NCBI RefSeq assembly: GCF_003236365.1
Contig: NZ_POTZ01000002.1
Span: 1 to 57,438 of the forward strand
From: Streptomyces sp. NTH33
GTDB lineage: Bacteria; Actinomycetota; Actinomycetes; Streptomycetales; Streptomycetaceae
DNA: 57,438 nucleotides
Direction of reading: 5' to 3'
Under the pieces are notes generated by a model. It was not told the origin of the DNA. It saw only the letters and a program-made list of their open reading frames with translations, and searched no databases. How positions within the stretch are numbered: position 1 is the first letter of the stretch; every line of letters starts with the position of its first letter. This document shows positions 7,184-17,287 of this stretch, in pieces. The translations under genes and the position numbers were made by a program.

Positions 7184-7339
7184 CGCACTCCAGGTGGGGA
7201 CACGGACCGCGTGGCCGCGCGCGGGACGCAAGATCACGCAGAGTGGGTCGAGCCTAGGGCGGCCACCGGGTCCGACGAGGGAGGAGCGCAATAGTCGTAC
7301 CGGCGTGGCCGCGCGGCGGGACGGCGCGGCGAATTGGAT

Positions 7340-7369
7340 TTGGGTGTAGGGCTGCGGAGCGTGTAATGT
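7340..7369 (+). promoter_or_regulatory. Candidate promoter of tRNA-Thr
   Basis: TTGGGT (7340-7345) and TAATGT (7364-7369) are separated by 18 bp and end 11 bases before the tRNA-Thr gene. They resemble the vegetative sigma consensus TTGACA/TAnnnT. The -35 is weak, so this is a candidate only. Confidence 0.4.
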
Positions 7370-7380
7370 CTTCCTCGCTC

Positions 7381-7453
7381 GCCCCAATAGCTCAGTCGGC
7401 AGAGCGTCTCCATGGTAAGGAGAAGGTCAACGGTTCGATTCCGTTTTGGGGCT
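7381..7453 (+). tRNA. tRNA-Thr (GGT)
   Basis: A full cloverleaf folds: acceptor GCCCCAA/TTGGGGC, D arm starting GCTC, anticodon stem TCTCC/GGAGA with loop ATGGTAA (anticodon GGT, reading ACC/ACU), and a T arm with TTCGATT. No CCA is encoded. It is followed 46 bases later by tRNA-Met and then rpmG. Confidence 0.93.
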
Positions 7454-7499
7454 CTGGTGTGAGAGGTTCCCGTCGTCAGGCGGGACCCGATCGCATCAC

Positions 7500-7572
7500 A
7501 GCGGTGTAGCTCAGTCGGTAGAGCAAGCGGCTCATAATCGCTGTGTCACCGGTTCAAGTCCGGTCACCGCTA
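7500..7572 (+). tRNA. tRNA-Met (CAT), elongator type
   Basis: The acceptor AGCGGTG pairs fully with CACCGCT. The anticodon stem AGCGG/TCGCT (one G-T pair) encloses CTCATAA, and the T arm is ACCGG-TTCAAGT-CCGGT. The paired first position indicates an elongator rather than an initiator tRNA. No CCA is encoded. It is likely co-transcribed with tRNA-Thr and perhaps rpmG. Confidence 0.92.
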
Positions 7573-7658
7573 CTCCAAGTAGCCGATTGCGGGGTCGGTC
7601 CTTCGATCGGCTACTCTTTCTGCGTTGAAAACCTACCCGTTCGTCAAGGAGCACTCAC

Positions 7659-7823
7659 GTGGCTGCCACCGACGTCCGCCCGAAGATCACGCTGGCCTGC
7701 GTGGAGTGCAAGGAGCGGAACTACATCACCAAGAAGAACCGGCGCAACAACCCGGACCGTCTTGAGATGAAGAAGCACTGCCCGCGTTGCAACGCGCACA
7801 CCGCGCACCGCGAGACGCGATAA
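7659..7823 (+). CDS. rpmG: 50S ribosomal protein L33
   Basis: The 54-aa basic protein of the large ribosomal subunit has two Cys pairs, Cys-Val-Glu-Cys and Cys-Pro-Arg-Cys, so it is a zinc-binding (C+) L33. The GTG at 7659 follows AAGGAG by eight bases. Its place between tRNA-Met and the HadA/HadB-like genes is the usual Streptomyces arrangement as I recall it. A strong terminator follows. A zinc-independent paralogue, if present, would be elsewhere in the genome. Confidence 0.95.
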   Translation: MAATDVRPKITLACVECKERNYITKKNRRNNPDRLEMKKHCPRCNAHTAHRETR

Positions 7824-7836
7824 AACACAACTCATC

Positions 7837-7876
7837 CATGAGGCCGCCCCCGCACCAGGGGGCGGCCTCATGTTGT
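7837..7876 (+). terminator. Terminator after rpmG
   Basis: CATGAGGCCGCCCCC and its complement, ending at 7872, form a long near-perfect stem with a short loop, followed by TTGTTT. It separates the tRNA-rpmG unit from the dehydratase genes. Confidence 0.85.
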
Positions 7877-7919
7877 TTCATGTGGGAAAACCCCAGCTGA
7901 CACCAGGAGGTGCCGAGCC

Positions 7920-8372
7920 ATGGCGCTCGACCAGTCCTTCGTGGGGCGGTCCTATCCGCCCACCGCCCCCTACGAGGTCGGGCGGGAGAAGATCCGTGAG
8001 TTCGCGGAGGCGGTGGGAGACGCCAACCCGGCCTACACGGACCCGGAGGCCGCCAAGGCGCTCGGCCACCCGGATGTGATCGCGCCGCCGACCTTCGTCT
8101 TCGCGATCACCTTCAAGGCCGCCGGACAGGTCATCGAGGACCCGCAGCTCGGCCTCGACTACAGCCGCGTGGTGCACGGCGACCAGAAGTTCGCCTACAC
8201 CCGGCCCGTGCGCGCCGGCGACCGGCTCACCGTCACCTCCACCATCGAGGCGGTCAAGTCCCTGGCCGGCAACGACATCCTGGACGTCCGCGGCGAGGTG
8301 CACGACGAGGCCGGAGAACACGTCGTGACCGCCTGGACCAAGCTGGTGGCCCGCGCGGCCGAGGAGGCGTGA
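7920..8372 (+). CDS. HadA-like MaoC N-terminal-domain dehydratase subunit
   Basis: The 150-aa hot-dog fold protein begins with an FAS1-like dehydratase domain (Ser-Phe-Val-Gly-Arg, Tyr-Glu-Val-Gly-Arg-Glu-Lys-Ile, Pro-Pro-Thr-Phe). It lacks the Asp-x4-His catalytic dyad, as does mycobacterial HadA, the non-catalytic partner that binds substrate beside HadB in the (3R)-hydroxyacyl-ACP dehydratase of fatty acid elongation. AGGAGG precedes the ATG. The partner gene starts seven bases after its stop, so the two are co-expressed. Which acyl chain is dehydrated in Streptomyces is not shown by the sequence; the HadA comparison is inference from architecture and pairing. Confidence 0.85.
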   Translation: MALDQSFVGRSYPPTAPYEVGREKIREFAEAVGDANPAYTDPEAAKALGHPDVIAPPTFVFAITFKAAGQVIEDPQLGLDYSRVVHGDQKFAYTRPVRAGDRLTVTSTIEAVKSLAGNDILDVRGEVHDEAGEHVVTAWTKLVARAAEEA

Positions 8373-8379
8373 GGAACCG

Positions 8380-8808
8380 ATGACAGCGAAGATCGCTTAC
8401 GACGACGTCGAGGTCGGCACCGAGCTTCCGGCCCGGTCCTTCCCCGTGACCCGCGCCACCCTCGTCCAGTACGCGGGCGCCTCCGGGGACTTCAACCCCA
8501 TCCACTGGAACGAGAGGTTCGCCAAGGAGGTCGGGCTGCCGGACGTGATCGCGCACGGCATGTTCACCATGGCCGAGGCGATCCGCGTCGTCACCGACTG
8601 GGCCGGCGACCCCGGCGCCGTCGTCGAGTACGGCGTCCGCTTCACCAAGCCCGTCGTCGTCCCGGACGACGACAAGGGCGCCCTGATCGAGGTCGCCGGC
8701 AAGGTGGCGGCCAAGCTCGACGACAACATCGTACGGATCGACCTGACGGCCATGAGCGGCGGGCAGAAGGTCCTCGGGATGTCCCGGGCGGTCGTACGAC
8801 TGGCCTGA
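8380..8808 (+). CDS. HadB-like MaoC dehydratase, catalytic subunit
   Basis: The 142-aa hot-dog protein contains the hydratase-2 motif Gly-Asp-Phe-Asn-Pro-Ile-His at residues 33-39, with the catalytic Asp and His, followed by Val-Ile-Ala-His-Gly-Met-Phe-Thr-Met. It should reversibly dehydrate (3R)-hydroxyacyl thioesters as a heterodimer with the upstream HadA-like protein. The stop lies inside a hairpin (8807-8833, stem GACGGCCAC/GTGGCCGTC) that may reduce read-through into murB, although no T-run follows. Confidence 0.88.
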   Translation: MTAKIAYDDVEVGTELPARSFPVTRATLVQYAGASGDFNPIHWNERFAKEVGLPDVIAHGMFTMAEAIRVVTDWAGDPGAVVEYGVRFTKPVVVPDDDKGALIEVAGKVAAKLDDNIVRIDLTAMSGGQKVLGMSRAVVRLA

Positions 8809-8874
8809 CGGCCACCACCGCCCCGTGGCCGTCGGGGTGCGGGGCTGTCAGTGGGGTCTCGTAGTCTTGGGCGC

Positions 8875-9930
8875 GTGCAGGAACTCCACGACGCGCCTCT
8901 GGCCCCGCTGACCACCCTCCGTCTGGGCGGCCCCGCGACTCGGCTGATCACCGCGACCACCGACGCCGAGGTGATCGACGCCGTCCGCGAGGCCGACGCC
9001 GGGGGTACGCCGCTGCTGGTCATCGGCGGCGGCTCCAACCTGGTCATCGGCGACAAGGGCTTCGACGGCACCGCCCTGCGCATCGCCACCCGCGGTTTCG
9101 AGCTCAGCGGTACGACGCTGGAGCTGGCCGCCGGCGAGGTGTGGACCGACGCGGTCGCCCGCACCGTCGAGGCCGGCCTCGCGGGCGTCGAGTGCCTGTC
9201 CGGCATCCCCGGCTCCGCGGGCGCGACCCCGATCCAGAACGTCGGGGCGTACGGCCAGGAGGTGTCCGCCACGATCACCGAGGTCGTCGCCTACGACCGC
9301 CGGGCCGGCGAGACGGTGACCCTGGCGAACGAGGAGTGCGCGTTCTCCTACCGCCACAGCCGCTTCAAGGCCGACCCCGAGCGGTACGTCGTCCTGCGCG
9401 TCCGCTTCCGGCTGGAGGACGCGGACGGACTGTCGGCGCCCGTCAAGTACGCCGAGACCGCCCGCGCCCTCGGCGTCGAGGTGGGCGACCGGGTGCCGCT
9501 CGCCACCGCTCGCGACACGGTGCTGAAGCTGCGCGCCGGAAAGGGCATGGTGCTGGACCCCGAGGACCACGACACCTGGTCGGCCGGCTCCTTCTTCACC
9601 AACCCGATCCTCACGGACGCCGACTTCGCCGCCTTCCGCGCACGTGTACGGGACCGGCTGGGCGAGGGCGTCGAGCCGCCCGCGTACTCGGCGGGTCAGG
9701 GCCACACCAAGACCTCCGCGGCCTGGCTGATCGACAAGGCGGGCTTCACCAAGGGCTACGGCACCGGCCCGGCCCGCCTCTCCACCAAGCACACCCTCGC
9801 CCTCACCAACCGCGGCGGCGCGACCACGGAGGACCTGCTGACCCTGGCCCGCGAGGTCGTGGCCGGCGTCCGCGAGACCTTCGGCGTCACCCTGGTCAAC
9901 GAGCCGGTGACGGTGGGCGTGACCCTGTAG
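8875..9930 (+). CDS. murB: UDP-N-acetylenolpyruvoylglucosamine reductase
   Basis: The 351-aa protein reduces UDP-GlcNAc-enolpyruvate to UDP-MurNAc with NADPH and FAD, the second committed step of peptidoglycan synthesis, in the cytoplasm. Visible motifs are the FAD segment Gly-Gly-Gly-Ser-Asn-Leu-Val (about 46-52), Ile-Pro-Gly-Ser-Ala-Gly-Ala-Thr-Pro-Ile-Gln-Asn-Val-Gly-Ala-Tyr-Gly (110-126), and the catalytic Ser region Ala-Gly-Ser-Phe-Phe-Thr-Asn-Pro. The long middle region marks a type I MurB. GTG at 8875 is chosen because the conserved N-terminus starts there; an in-frame GTG at 8851 is less likely. Length fits the family. Confidence 0.95.
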   Translation: MQELHDAPLAPLTTLRLGGPATRLITATTDAEVIDAVREADAGGTPLLVIGGGSNLVIGDKGFDGTALRIATRGFELSGTTLELAAGEVWTDAVARTVEAGLAGVECLSGIPGSAGATPIQNVGAYGQEVSATITEVVAYDRRAGETVTLANEECAFSYRHSRFKADPERYVVLRVRFRLEDADGLSAPVKYAETARALGVEVGDRVPLATARDTVLKLRAGKGMVLDPEDHDTWSAGSFFTNPILTDADFAAFRARVRDRLGEGVEPPAYSAGQGHTKTSAAWLIDKAGFTKGYGTGPARLSTKHTLALTNRGGATTEDLLTLAREVVAGVRETFGVTLVNEPVTVGVTL

Positions 9931-9988
9931 GCACCGCGACTGCCGGTAGGTTCACAGGACACGAACGGAACAAGGGGAGGGGAATGCC

Positions 9989-10711
9989 ATGGGGGAGCGA
10001 CGCGCCAGACGTGTCCTCGCGGCCGCGGCCGCGGCCGTCCTGGTGGGCGTGCTCGCCACGGGGTGCGGCGGGAGACACGCCGGGGCCGGGGACGGGAAGC
10101 CGGACGCACCGACGGCGTACAAGGGCGTGGAGGAGATCCCCGAGACGCTCGCGCCAGACGGCTCCACCGTCCGCGTCGGATCCCCGCGCGCGAAGATCGT
10201 CGTCCACGTGTACGAGGACATGCGCTGCCCGCTCTGTGAGCAGTTCGAGACCCAGGGCGGCGGCGAGGCCCTGCGCGAGATGGTCCTGTCCGGCGAGGTC
10301 CGGGCCGAGTACACGCTCGCCTCGTTCCTCGACGACAAGCTCGGCGGCCAGGGCTCGAAGAAGGCCGCCAACGCCCTGCGGGCCGCCCTGGAGGCGGGCA
10401 AGTTCGTCGAGTACCACGAGGCGCTCTTCGCCCACCAGCCCGAGGAAGCCGTCGACGGCTACACCGACGCGTTCCTGCTCGACAGGGCCTCCCAGGTCCC
10501 GGGCCTGCGCGGCACGGACTTCGACGCGGCGGTCAAGGGCATGAAGCACCGGGACTTCGTGACGGCCTCCGAGAATGCCTTCCAGAAGTCGGGGGTGTCC
10601 GGCACGCCCACGCTGAAGGTCAACGGCAGGGCCATCCCCGATCACCTGTCCGGAGGCATCTTCGACAAGGACATGCTGCCCATGGTGATCGGCGTCACAG
10701 CCCGCCCCTGA
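9989..10711 (+). CDS. DsbA/DSBA-like thioredoxin-fold lipoprotein
   Basis: The 240-aa protein has an Arg-rich start, a hydrophobic stretch and a lipobox Leu-Ala-Thr-Gly-Cys with Cys near residue 27, so it should be a lipoprotein on the outer face of the membrane. The rest is a DSBA-type thioredoxin domain (thioredoxin_4) with Cys-Pro-Leu-Cys at about residues 77-80 and a cis-Pro region Ser-Gly-Thr-Pro-Thr. It probably oxidises or isomerises disulfides of exported proteins. AGGGGAGGGG precedes the start. It converges on the adenosine deaminase gene with only ten bases between them. Confidence 0.88.
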   Translation: MGERRARRVLAAAAAAVLVGVLATGCGGRHAGAGDGKPDAPTAYKGVEEIPETLAPDGSTVRVGSPRAKIVVHVYEDMRCPLCEQFETQGGGEALREMVLSGEVRAEYTLASFLDDKLGGQGSKKAANALRAALEAGKFVEYHEALFAHQPEEAVDGYTDAFLLDRASQVPGLRGTDFDAAVKGMKHRDFVTASENAFQKSGVSGTPTLKVNGRAIPDHLSGGIFDKDMLPMVIGVTARP

Positions 10712-10721
10712 CCGACGCGGC

Positions 10722-11753
10722 TCAGCCCGTCAGCCACTCGTCCACCCCCGACAGCAGCTTCGCCCGGACGTCCTCCGGGGCCGCCGACGCGCGGATCGAC
10801 TGACGGGCGAGTTCCGCCAGTTCGGCGTCCGTGAAGGCGTGATGGCGGCGGGCGATGTCGTACTGGGCCGCCAGGCGGGAGCCGAACAGGAGGGGGTCGT
10901 CGGCGCCCAGGGCCATCGGGACGCCGGCCTCGAAGAGTCTGCGCAGGGGGACGTCCTCCGGCTTGTCGTACACCCCGAGGGCCACGTTCGACGCCGGACA
11001 CACCTCGCAGGTCACGCCCCGGTCGGCGAGGCGCCGCAGCAGGTGCGGGTCCTCCGCCGCGCGCACCCCGTGGCCCACCCGGTGGGCCTGCAGGTCGTCC
11101 AGGCAGTCGCGGACCGAGGCCGGGCCGGTCAGCTCGCCGCCGTGCGGGGCCGCGAACAGGCCGCCGGACCGCGCGATCGTGAACGCCCGGTCGAAGTCCC
11201 GCGCCATGCCCCGGCGTTCGTCGTTCGACAGACCGAAGCCGACCACGCCGCGGTCCCGGTAGCGCACGGCCAGCCGGGCCAGCGTGCGCGCGTCCAGGGG
11301 GTGCTTCATACGGTTCGCGGCGACCAGCACCCGCATCCCCAAACCCGTCTCGCGCGAGGCCGTCTCCACCGCGTCCAGGATGATCTCCAGCGCCGGGATC
11401 AGCCCGCCCAGGCGCGGGGCGTACGAGGTCGGGTCGACCTGGATCTCCAGCCACCCGGAGCCGTCCCTGACGTCCTCCTCGGCGGCCTCCCGCACCAGGC
11501 GCCGGATGTCCTCCGGCTCGCGCAGGCAGGAGCGCGCCGCGTCGTACAGCCGCTGGAAGCGGAACCAGCCCCGCTCGTCCGTCGCCCGCAGCTTCGGCGG
11601 CTCCCCGCTGAACAGGGCCTCCGTCAGCGCCTCGGGCAGCCGTACGCCGTACTTGTCGGCCAGCTCCAGCAGGGTGGTGGGCCGCATCGACCCGGTGAAG
11701 TGCAGGTGCAGATGGGCTTTCGGCAGCTCAGAGAGATCACGTACACGCTCCAT
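10722..11753 (-). CDS. Adenosine deaminase family protein
   Basis: The 343-aa protein of the adenosine/AMP deaminase fold should hydrolyse adenosine (or a related purine) to inosine and ammonia in the cytoplasm. Metal and catalytic motifs are His-Leu-His-Leu-His (HxH, about 13-17), His-Gly-Gly-Glu, Gly-His-Gly, and Ala-Asp-Asp-Pro-Leu near residue 290. Gly replaces the usual Ala in His-Ala-Gly-Glu and Ala the usual Thr before Asp-Asp, so the exact substrate may differ. The ATG at 11753 precedes the family N-terminus Leu-Pro-Lys-Ala-His-Leu-His. It lies downstream of the aminotransferase gene on the same strand but behind a terminator. Confidence 0.88.
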   Translation of the reverse strand: MERVRDLSELPKAHLHLHFTGSMRPTTLLELADKYGVRLPEALTEALFSGEPPKLRATDERGWFRFQRLYDAARSCLREPEDIRRLVREAAEEDVRDGSGWLEIQVDPTSYAPRLGGLIPALEIILDAVETASRETGLGMRVLVAANRMKHPLDARTLARLAVRYRDRGVVGFGLSNDERRGMARDFDRAFTIARSGGLFAAPHGGELTGPASVRDCLDDLQAHRVGHGVRAAEDPHLLRRLADRGVTCEVCPASNVALGVYDKPEDVPLRRLFEAGVPMALGADDPLLFGSRLAAQYDIARRHHAFTDAELAELARQSIRASAAPEDVRAKLLSGVDEWLTG

Positions 11754-11821
11754 CCCTGGATCGTGCCGCACGTCCCCCACGTCCCGGTAGCCGTTTCCCC
11801 TTTCGTGGTCTTGCTCGCACA

Positions 11822-11864
11822 AACGAAGGAGCCCGCAACCTCCTCACCGGAGCAGGTTGCGGGC
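11822..11864 (-). terminator. Terminator of the aminotransferase gene
   Basis: On the minus strand GCCCGCAACCT (11864-11854) pairs with AGGTTGCGGGC (11841-11831), followed by a T-rich tail. Three copies of CGTACGAA lie just upstream between 11867 and 11901. Confidence 0.75.
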
Positions 11865-11909
11865 CCCGTACGAAAAGCCGTACGAAAAACCCGTACGAAG
11901 GAGCGGACC

Positions 11910-13136
<1,227 letters not shown>

Positions 13137-13326
13137 ACCGCCCATCGTTCCAGACCGGAAACGGCCGCGGTACTTCGGTTTCGCCCCCTGGACCGCCCTG
13201 CCGGTCCGGGGCCCGCGCCCGCGGGAACGGATGCGGCCCGGACGCCGTGGCCGGGGGCGGTGTGGCCGGTTTCCGGGCGATCCGCCGCCGATCTTCCGCC
13301 GTCGAAGCGCCTTCGGGCGCTTTCCG

Positions 13327-13356
13327 TTCGACGACCGGCGCCGGAACACGTACACT
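13327..13356 (+). promoter_or_regulatory. Candidate promoter of tRNA-Trp-secE-nusG
   Basis: TTCGAC (13327-13332) and TACACT (13351-13356) are 18 bp apart and lie about 87 bp upstream of tRNA-Trp, in the divergent region with aspC. This matches vegetative-type Streptomyces promoters. Confidence 0.5.
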
Positions 13357-13442
13357 CTCACCTCGTTGGCTTTCAGCAGCCGCCGCCGTACCTGATGCAC
13401 ATCGAGCATCCGGTCGGATGCGGTACGTTGGGGGACACACAA

Positions 13443-13515
13443 AGGGTCGTAGCTCAATTGGTAGAGCACTGGTCTCCAAAACCAGCGGTTGGGGGTTCGA
13501 GTCCCTCCGGCCCTG
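13443..13515 (+). tRNA. tRNA-Trp (CCA)
   Basis: The acceptor AGGGTCG pairs with CGGCCCT, the anticodon stem CTGGT/ACCAG encloses CTCCAAA (anticodon CCA), and the T arm has TTCGAGT. The CCA end is not encoded. It lies directly upstream of secE, the standard actinobacterial tRNA-Trp-secE-nusG order. Confidence 0.95.
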
Positions 13516-13622
13516 CTACACACGCCATCGCCAGGGTGTGTGCGCATGTACGTACAGCAATGCATCGCCGTGCGGCTCGACCGGGCGCGGCACGGCCACG
13601 ACCCGGAATCAGGTGAGGACGA

Positions 13623-13910
13623 ATGACGGACGCCGTGGGCTCCCTCGACACGCCTGATGCCCAGGATGAAGTAGCGGAGTCCAAGAAGAAGTCCCGCAAG
13701 GGCGGCAAGCGTGCCAAGAGGGGCCCGCTGAAGCGCCTTGCCCTCTTCTACCGCCAGATCATCGCGGAGCTCCGCAAGGTCGTCTGGCCCACTCGCAGCC
13801 AGCTGACGACGTACACCACCGTGGTGATCGTCTTCGTCACCATCATGATCGGCCTGGTGACCGTGATTGACTATGGGCTCGACCACGCGGCCAAGTACGT
13901 CTTCGGCTGA
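13623..13910 (+). CDS. secE: Preprotein translocase subunit SecE
   Basis: The 95-aa single-span membrane protein clamps SecY in the Sec translocon. It has a Lys/Arg-rich cytoplasmic N-terminus (residues 20-40), the amphipathic helix with [16 protein letters not shown], and one C-terminal transmembrane helix. This is the short single-span form expected outside enterobacteria. GAGG precedes the ATG. It is the first gene of the secE-nusG unit. Confidence 0.96.
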   Translation: MTDAVGSLDTPDAQDEVAESKKKSRKGGKRAKRGPLKRLALFYRQIIAELRKVVWPTRSQLTTYTTVVIVFVTIMIGLVTVIDYGLDHAAKYVFG

Positions 13911-13921
13911 GCCAAGAGCGA

Positions 13922-13950
13922 AGGGCGCCGTGGTACCCGGCGCCCCTTTC
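13922..13950 (+). terminator. Terminator-like hairpin between secE and nusG
   Basis: GGGCGCCG (13923-13930) pairs with CGGCGCCC (13938-13945), followed by CTTTCGC. The T-run is short, so partial termination or RNA processing between secE and nusG is more likely than full termination. Confidence 0.55.
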
Positions 13951-13990
13951 GCATGTTCCACCCCTATGTATCCAGGAAGAAGCAGCCACC

Positions 13991-14779
13991 GTGTCTGACC
14001 CGAACCTGAACGACGCCATCGAGCCGACCGAGTCCGTGGCTGACGAGCTCGACATCGTCGAGGGTGCGGACGAGGTCGACGAGGCCGAGGCTGTCGAGGC
14101 CGCTGCGGGCGAACCGGCCGAGGAGGCCGCCGTCCACGTCGAGGAGGAGCCGGAGGCCGAGGCCGACCCGGTCGCCAAGCTCCGCGAGGAGCTGCGCACG
14201 CTGCCCGGCGAGTGGTACGTCATCCACACCTACGCCGGCTACGAGAAGCGCGTGAAGGCCAACCTGGAGCAGCGCGCCGTCTCGCTGAACGTCGAGGACC
14301 TCATCTACCAGGCCGAGGTTCCCGAGGAGGAGATCGTCCAGATCAAGAACGGCGAGCGCAAGACCGTCCGGCAGAACAAGCTGCCCGGTTACGTGCTCGT
14401 CCGGATGGATCTGACGGACCAGTCCTGGGGCGCCGTCCGCCACACCCCGGGCGTCACCGGCTTCGTGGGGGACGCCTTCAACCCGTACCCGCTGACGCTG
14501 GACGAGATCGTGAAGATGCTCGCCCCGGAGGCCGAGGAGAAGGCCGCCCGCGAGGCCGCCGAGGCCGAGGGCAAGCCGGCTCCGCAGCGCAAGGTCGAGG
14601 TCCAGGTGCTGGACTTCGAGGTCGGCGACTCGGTCACCGTCACCGACGGCCCGTTCGCCACGCTGCAGGCGACGATCAACGAGATCAACCCCGACTCGAA
14701 GAAGGTCAAGGGCCTGGTGGAGATCTTCGGCCGCGAGACGCCGGTCGAGCTCTCCTTCGACCAGATCCAGAAGAACTAG
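13991..14779 (+). CDS. nusG: Transcription elongation/antitermination factor NusG
   Basis: The 262-aa protein binds RNA polymerase beta-prime and beta to modulate pausing and links transcription to translation through S10. It has an acidic Ala/Glu-rich extension of about 75 residues, as in other streptomycetes, then the NGN domain ([18 protein letters not shown]) and a KOW domain (Val-Thr-Asp-Gly-Pro-Phe-Ala) ending in Gln-Lys-Asn. The start is GTG. A strong terminator follows. Confidence 0.96.
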   Translation: MSDPNLNDAIEPTESVADELDIVEGADEVDEAEAVEAAAGEPAEEAAVHVEEEPEAEADPVAKLREELRTLPGEWYVIHTYAGYEKRVKANLEQRAVSLNVEDLIYQAEVPEEEIVQIKNGERKTVRQNKLPGYVLVRMDLTDQSWGAVRHTPGVTGFVGDAFNPYPLTLDEIVKMLAPEAEEKAAREAAEAEGKPAPQRKVEVQVLDFEVGDSVTVTDGPFATLQATINEINPDSKKVKGLVEIFGRETPVELSFDQIQKN

Positions 14780-14805
14780 TTTTCTGACACCGGTCATTGA
14801 CCGAC

Positions 14806-14843
14806 ACGCCCCTGCCGGCGGTTTTCCGCCGGCAGGGGCGTTG
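14806..14843 (+). terminator. Strong terminator after nusG
   Basis: CGCCCCTGCCGGCGG (14807-14821), loop TTTT and the exact 15-base complement (14826-14840) form a perfect stem, followed by TTGT. It can act on both strands and so may also end the convergent beta-helix gene. Confidence 0.88.
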
Positions 14844-14866
14844 TGCGTGTCGGCGCGGTCCGGGGA

Positions 14867-15650
14867 TCAGTTGAAGCAGCCGGGACGGGGGTGGGGCTGG
14901 TGCGGCAGTTGTTCGGGGTGTTGCCGGCGACCACGGTGGCCTGCAGGGTCACGGTGCCCTGGTTGTTGTAGATACCGCCGGGGTTGTTGTCGGCGGCGTG
15001 GTTGTGGCTGATGTTGCTGAAGGACACCGTGGTGGTGCCGCCGGAGGCGGCGGGGACGCCGTTGGCGATGCCGCCGCCGGTCTGCGCGGTGTTGTCGGCG
15101 ATGTTGCCGGCGGTGACGGTCGGCGTCCCGATGTTGGCGATGCCGCCGCCCGCGCCGCCGGCCGTGTTCTTGACGATCTCCGAGGCGTTGACGGTCAACT
15201 TGCCGTCGCTGACGAGGCCGCCGCCGTTCTGGGCCGCGGAGTTACCCCTGACGACGGTCCCGTTCACGCGAGCCTGAGAACCGTTGAACACGCTGATGCC
15301 GCCGCCGAAGTCGGCGTGGTTGTCCCGGATCACGCTGCCGTCGACGGTCAGGGAGCCGTTGCCGGTGACGACGATCCCGCCGCCGGCGCCTCTCCTGACG
15401 GGGCTGCCGGTGGCGTCGCCGTTGGCGATGACGGCCGCTCGCAGCGTCAGGTTGCCGCCGTCGACGGTGAGGATGCGGAACGACCCCGAGGTACGGGTGA
15501 TGGCCTTGCGCAGGGCGGCCTGGCTGCACCCCACGTTGTACGTCGCGGCCGAGGCGGAGGAGGCCGGCGCGGTGGAGGCCGGCGTGGCGACCGTGCCTAT
15601 GCAGAGGACCTGGGCGATGCGGACAAAAAGCTCACGGGTGAACGTGTCAC
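14867..15650 (-). pseudogene. Secreted right-handed beta-helix protein, frameshifted at both ends
   Basis: The body encodes parallel beta-helix coils with repeated Asn-x-Ala, Gly-Gly-Gly-Ile and Asn-Asn-x-Ala motifs, as in secreted pectate-lyase-like or adhesin-type proteins. The uninterrupted frame runs 14794-15534 from GTG but has no signal peptide. A GTG with AGGAG at 15650 opens a short reading that, if one base is added in the A5 run at 15625-15629 (T5 on the coding strand), continues into a good signal peptide (Phe-Phe-Val-Arg-Ile-Ala-Gln-Val-Leu). At the other end, one base added in the G5 run at 14887-14891 gives a natural end, Pro-Gly-Cys-Phe-Asn-stop, at 14867, before the terminator. 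Decay or sequencing error are both possible. Confidence 0.6.
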
Positions 15651-16002
15651 TCCTTCTGAATCGCTCCCGCCGCGGGCGCCTGACGGTTCGAAAGGGCCGT
15701 GGGCGCCGCGGGTAGGGGTGCTGTCAGCGAAGGAGGTCCCCGTTGACTCGCCGGTCTTCTCCGCTTTCACCCGATTTACGCCTGACGGTCCTCCCTGATG
15801 GGCCCGATGGCCGAACCGGGCCGATGGGCGCGAGGCCGTCCGCCGCATGCTTCCGCAGGCCGCTTGACCTCGGTGATTTCAGGTCTCAAGGGGGTAGGGG
15901 CTATCGTGGTGCGGTATGCCATCTGTGAGATCGTGCGCCGATCGGAGCAGGTCGAGGACGCAGATGGTACTCAACCTCTCAGCAAGGACCCGGAGAGAGA
16001 GC

Positions 16003-16437
16003 ATGCCTCCCAAGAAGAAGAAGGTCACGGGGCTCATCAAGCTCCAGATCCAGGCCGGCGCCGCCAACCCGGCCCCGCCGGTCGGCCCCGCGCTGGGCCA
16101 GCACGGCGTCAACATCATGGAGTTCTGCAAGGCCTACAACGCCGCGACCGAGTCGCAGCGCGGTTGGGTCATCCCGGTGGAGATCACGGTCTACGAGGAC
16201 CGTTCCTTCACCTTCATCACCAAGACTCCGCCGGCCGCCAAGATGATCCTCAAGGCCGCGGGCGTGGAGAAGGGCTCCGGCGAGCCGCACAAGACCAAGG
16301 TCGCCAAGATCACCCAGGCGCAGGTCCGCGAGATCGCCCAGACCAAGCTGCCCGACCTCAACGCCAACGACCTGGACGCCGCCGAGAAGATCATCGCCGG
16401 CACCGCCCGTTCCATGGGCGTCACCGTCGAGGGCTGA
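16003..16437 (+). CDS. rplK: 50S ribosomal protein L11
   Basis: The 144-aa protein binds 23S rRNA at the GTPase-associated centre and is the site of thiostrepton action and RelA stimulation. N-terminal Pro-Pro-Lys-Lys-Lys-Lys-Val-Thr-Gly, the Pro-rich [11 protein letters not shown] segment and C-terminal Gly-Thr-Ala-Arg-Ser-Met-Gly are characteristic. ATG at 16003 follows GGAGAGAGA; the longer frame from 15916 is leader. The region 15651-16002 holds no other gene that I can support. It is co-transcribed with rplA. Confidence 0.97.
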   Translation: MPPKKKKVTGLIKLQIQAGAANPAPPVGPALGQHGVNIMEFCKAYNAATESQRGWVIPVEITVYEDRSFTFITKTPPAAKMILKAAGVEKGSGEPHKTKVAKITQAQVREIAQTKLPDLNANDLDAAEKIIAGTARSMGVTVEG

Positions 16438-16535
16438 ACCCCGACCCCGTAGTACGTACGCGGCCGTGAAGGCCGCACGTGGCAGGGCCTGCTCGGCCCG
16501 TACCACGACTCCTTTCAGAACACACAGGAGCAGTT

Positions 16536-17261
16536 GTGAGCAAGCGCAGCAAGGCTCTCCGCGCTGCGGACGCCAAGATCGACCGGGAGAAGCTGTACGC
16601 CCCGCTCGAGGCCGTCCGTCTCGCCAAGGAGACCTCCACGACCAAGTTCGACGGCACCGTCGAGGTCGCCTTCCGTCTGGGTGTCGACCCGCGCAAGGCC
16701 GACCAGATGGTCCGTGGCACCGTGAACCTTCCGCACGGCACCGGTAAGACCGCCCGGGTCCTGGTCTTCGCGACCGGCGACCGTGCCGAGGCCGCGCGTG
16801 CCGCGGGCGCCGACATCGTCGGCGCCGACGAGCTGATCGACGAGGTGTCGAAGGGCCGTCTGGACTTCGACGCCGTCGTCGCCACCCCGGACCTCATGGG
16901 CAAGGTCGGCCGCCTCGGCCGCGTCCTCGGCCCGCGTGGTCTGATGCCGAACCCGAAGACCGGCACGGTCACCCCGGACACCGCCAAGGCCGTGTCCGAC
17001 ATCAAGGGCGGCAAGATCGAGTTCCGCGTCGACAAGCACTCGAACCTGCACTTCATCATCGGCAAGACGTCGTTCGACGACACCAAGCTGGTGGAGAACT
17101 ACGGCGCCGCGCTGGACGAGATCCTCCGTCTGAAGCCGTCCGCCGCCAAGGGTCGCTACATCAAGAAGGCCGCCATCACCTCCACGATGGGCCCCGGCAT
17201 TCCGGTCGACCCGAACCGCACCCGCAACCTCCTCGTCGAGGAGGACCCGGCCGCGGTCTGA
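16536..17261 (+). CDS. rplA: 50S ribosomal protein L1
   Basis: The 241-aa protein forms the L1 stalk of the ribosome and, in many bacteria, represses its own rplK-rplA mRNA. Conserved motifs are Leu-Pro-His-Gly-Thr-Gly-Lys, Asp-Leu-Met-Gly, and [14 protein letters not shown]. GTG at 16536 follows CAGGAG. The 98-base rplK-rplA spacer has paired GC-rich segments that could hold the L1 target, but I could not identify it with confidence. Confidence 0.97.
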   Translation: MSKRSKALRAADAKIDREKLYAPLEAVRLAKETSTTKFDGTVEVAFRLGVDPRKADQMVRGTVNLPHGTGKTARVLVFATGDRAEAARAAGADIVGADELIDEVSKGRLDFDAVVATPDLMGKVGRLGRVLGPRGLMPNPKTGTVTPDTAKAVSDIKGGKIEFRVDKHSNLHFIIGKTSFDDTKLVENYGAALDEILRLKPSAAKGRYIKKAAITSTMGPGIPVDPNRTRNLLVEEDPAAV

Positions 17262-17287
17262 GCCTGACGGCTCACCTCAACCGGTCA

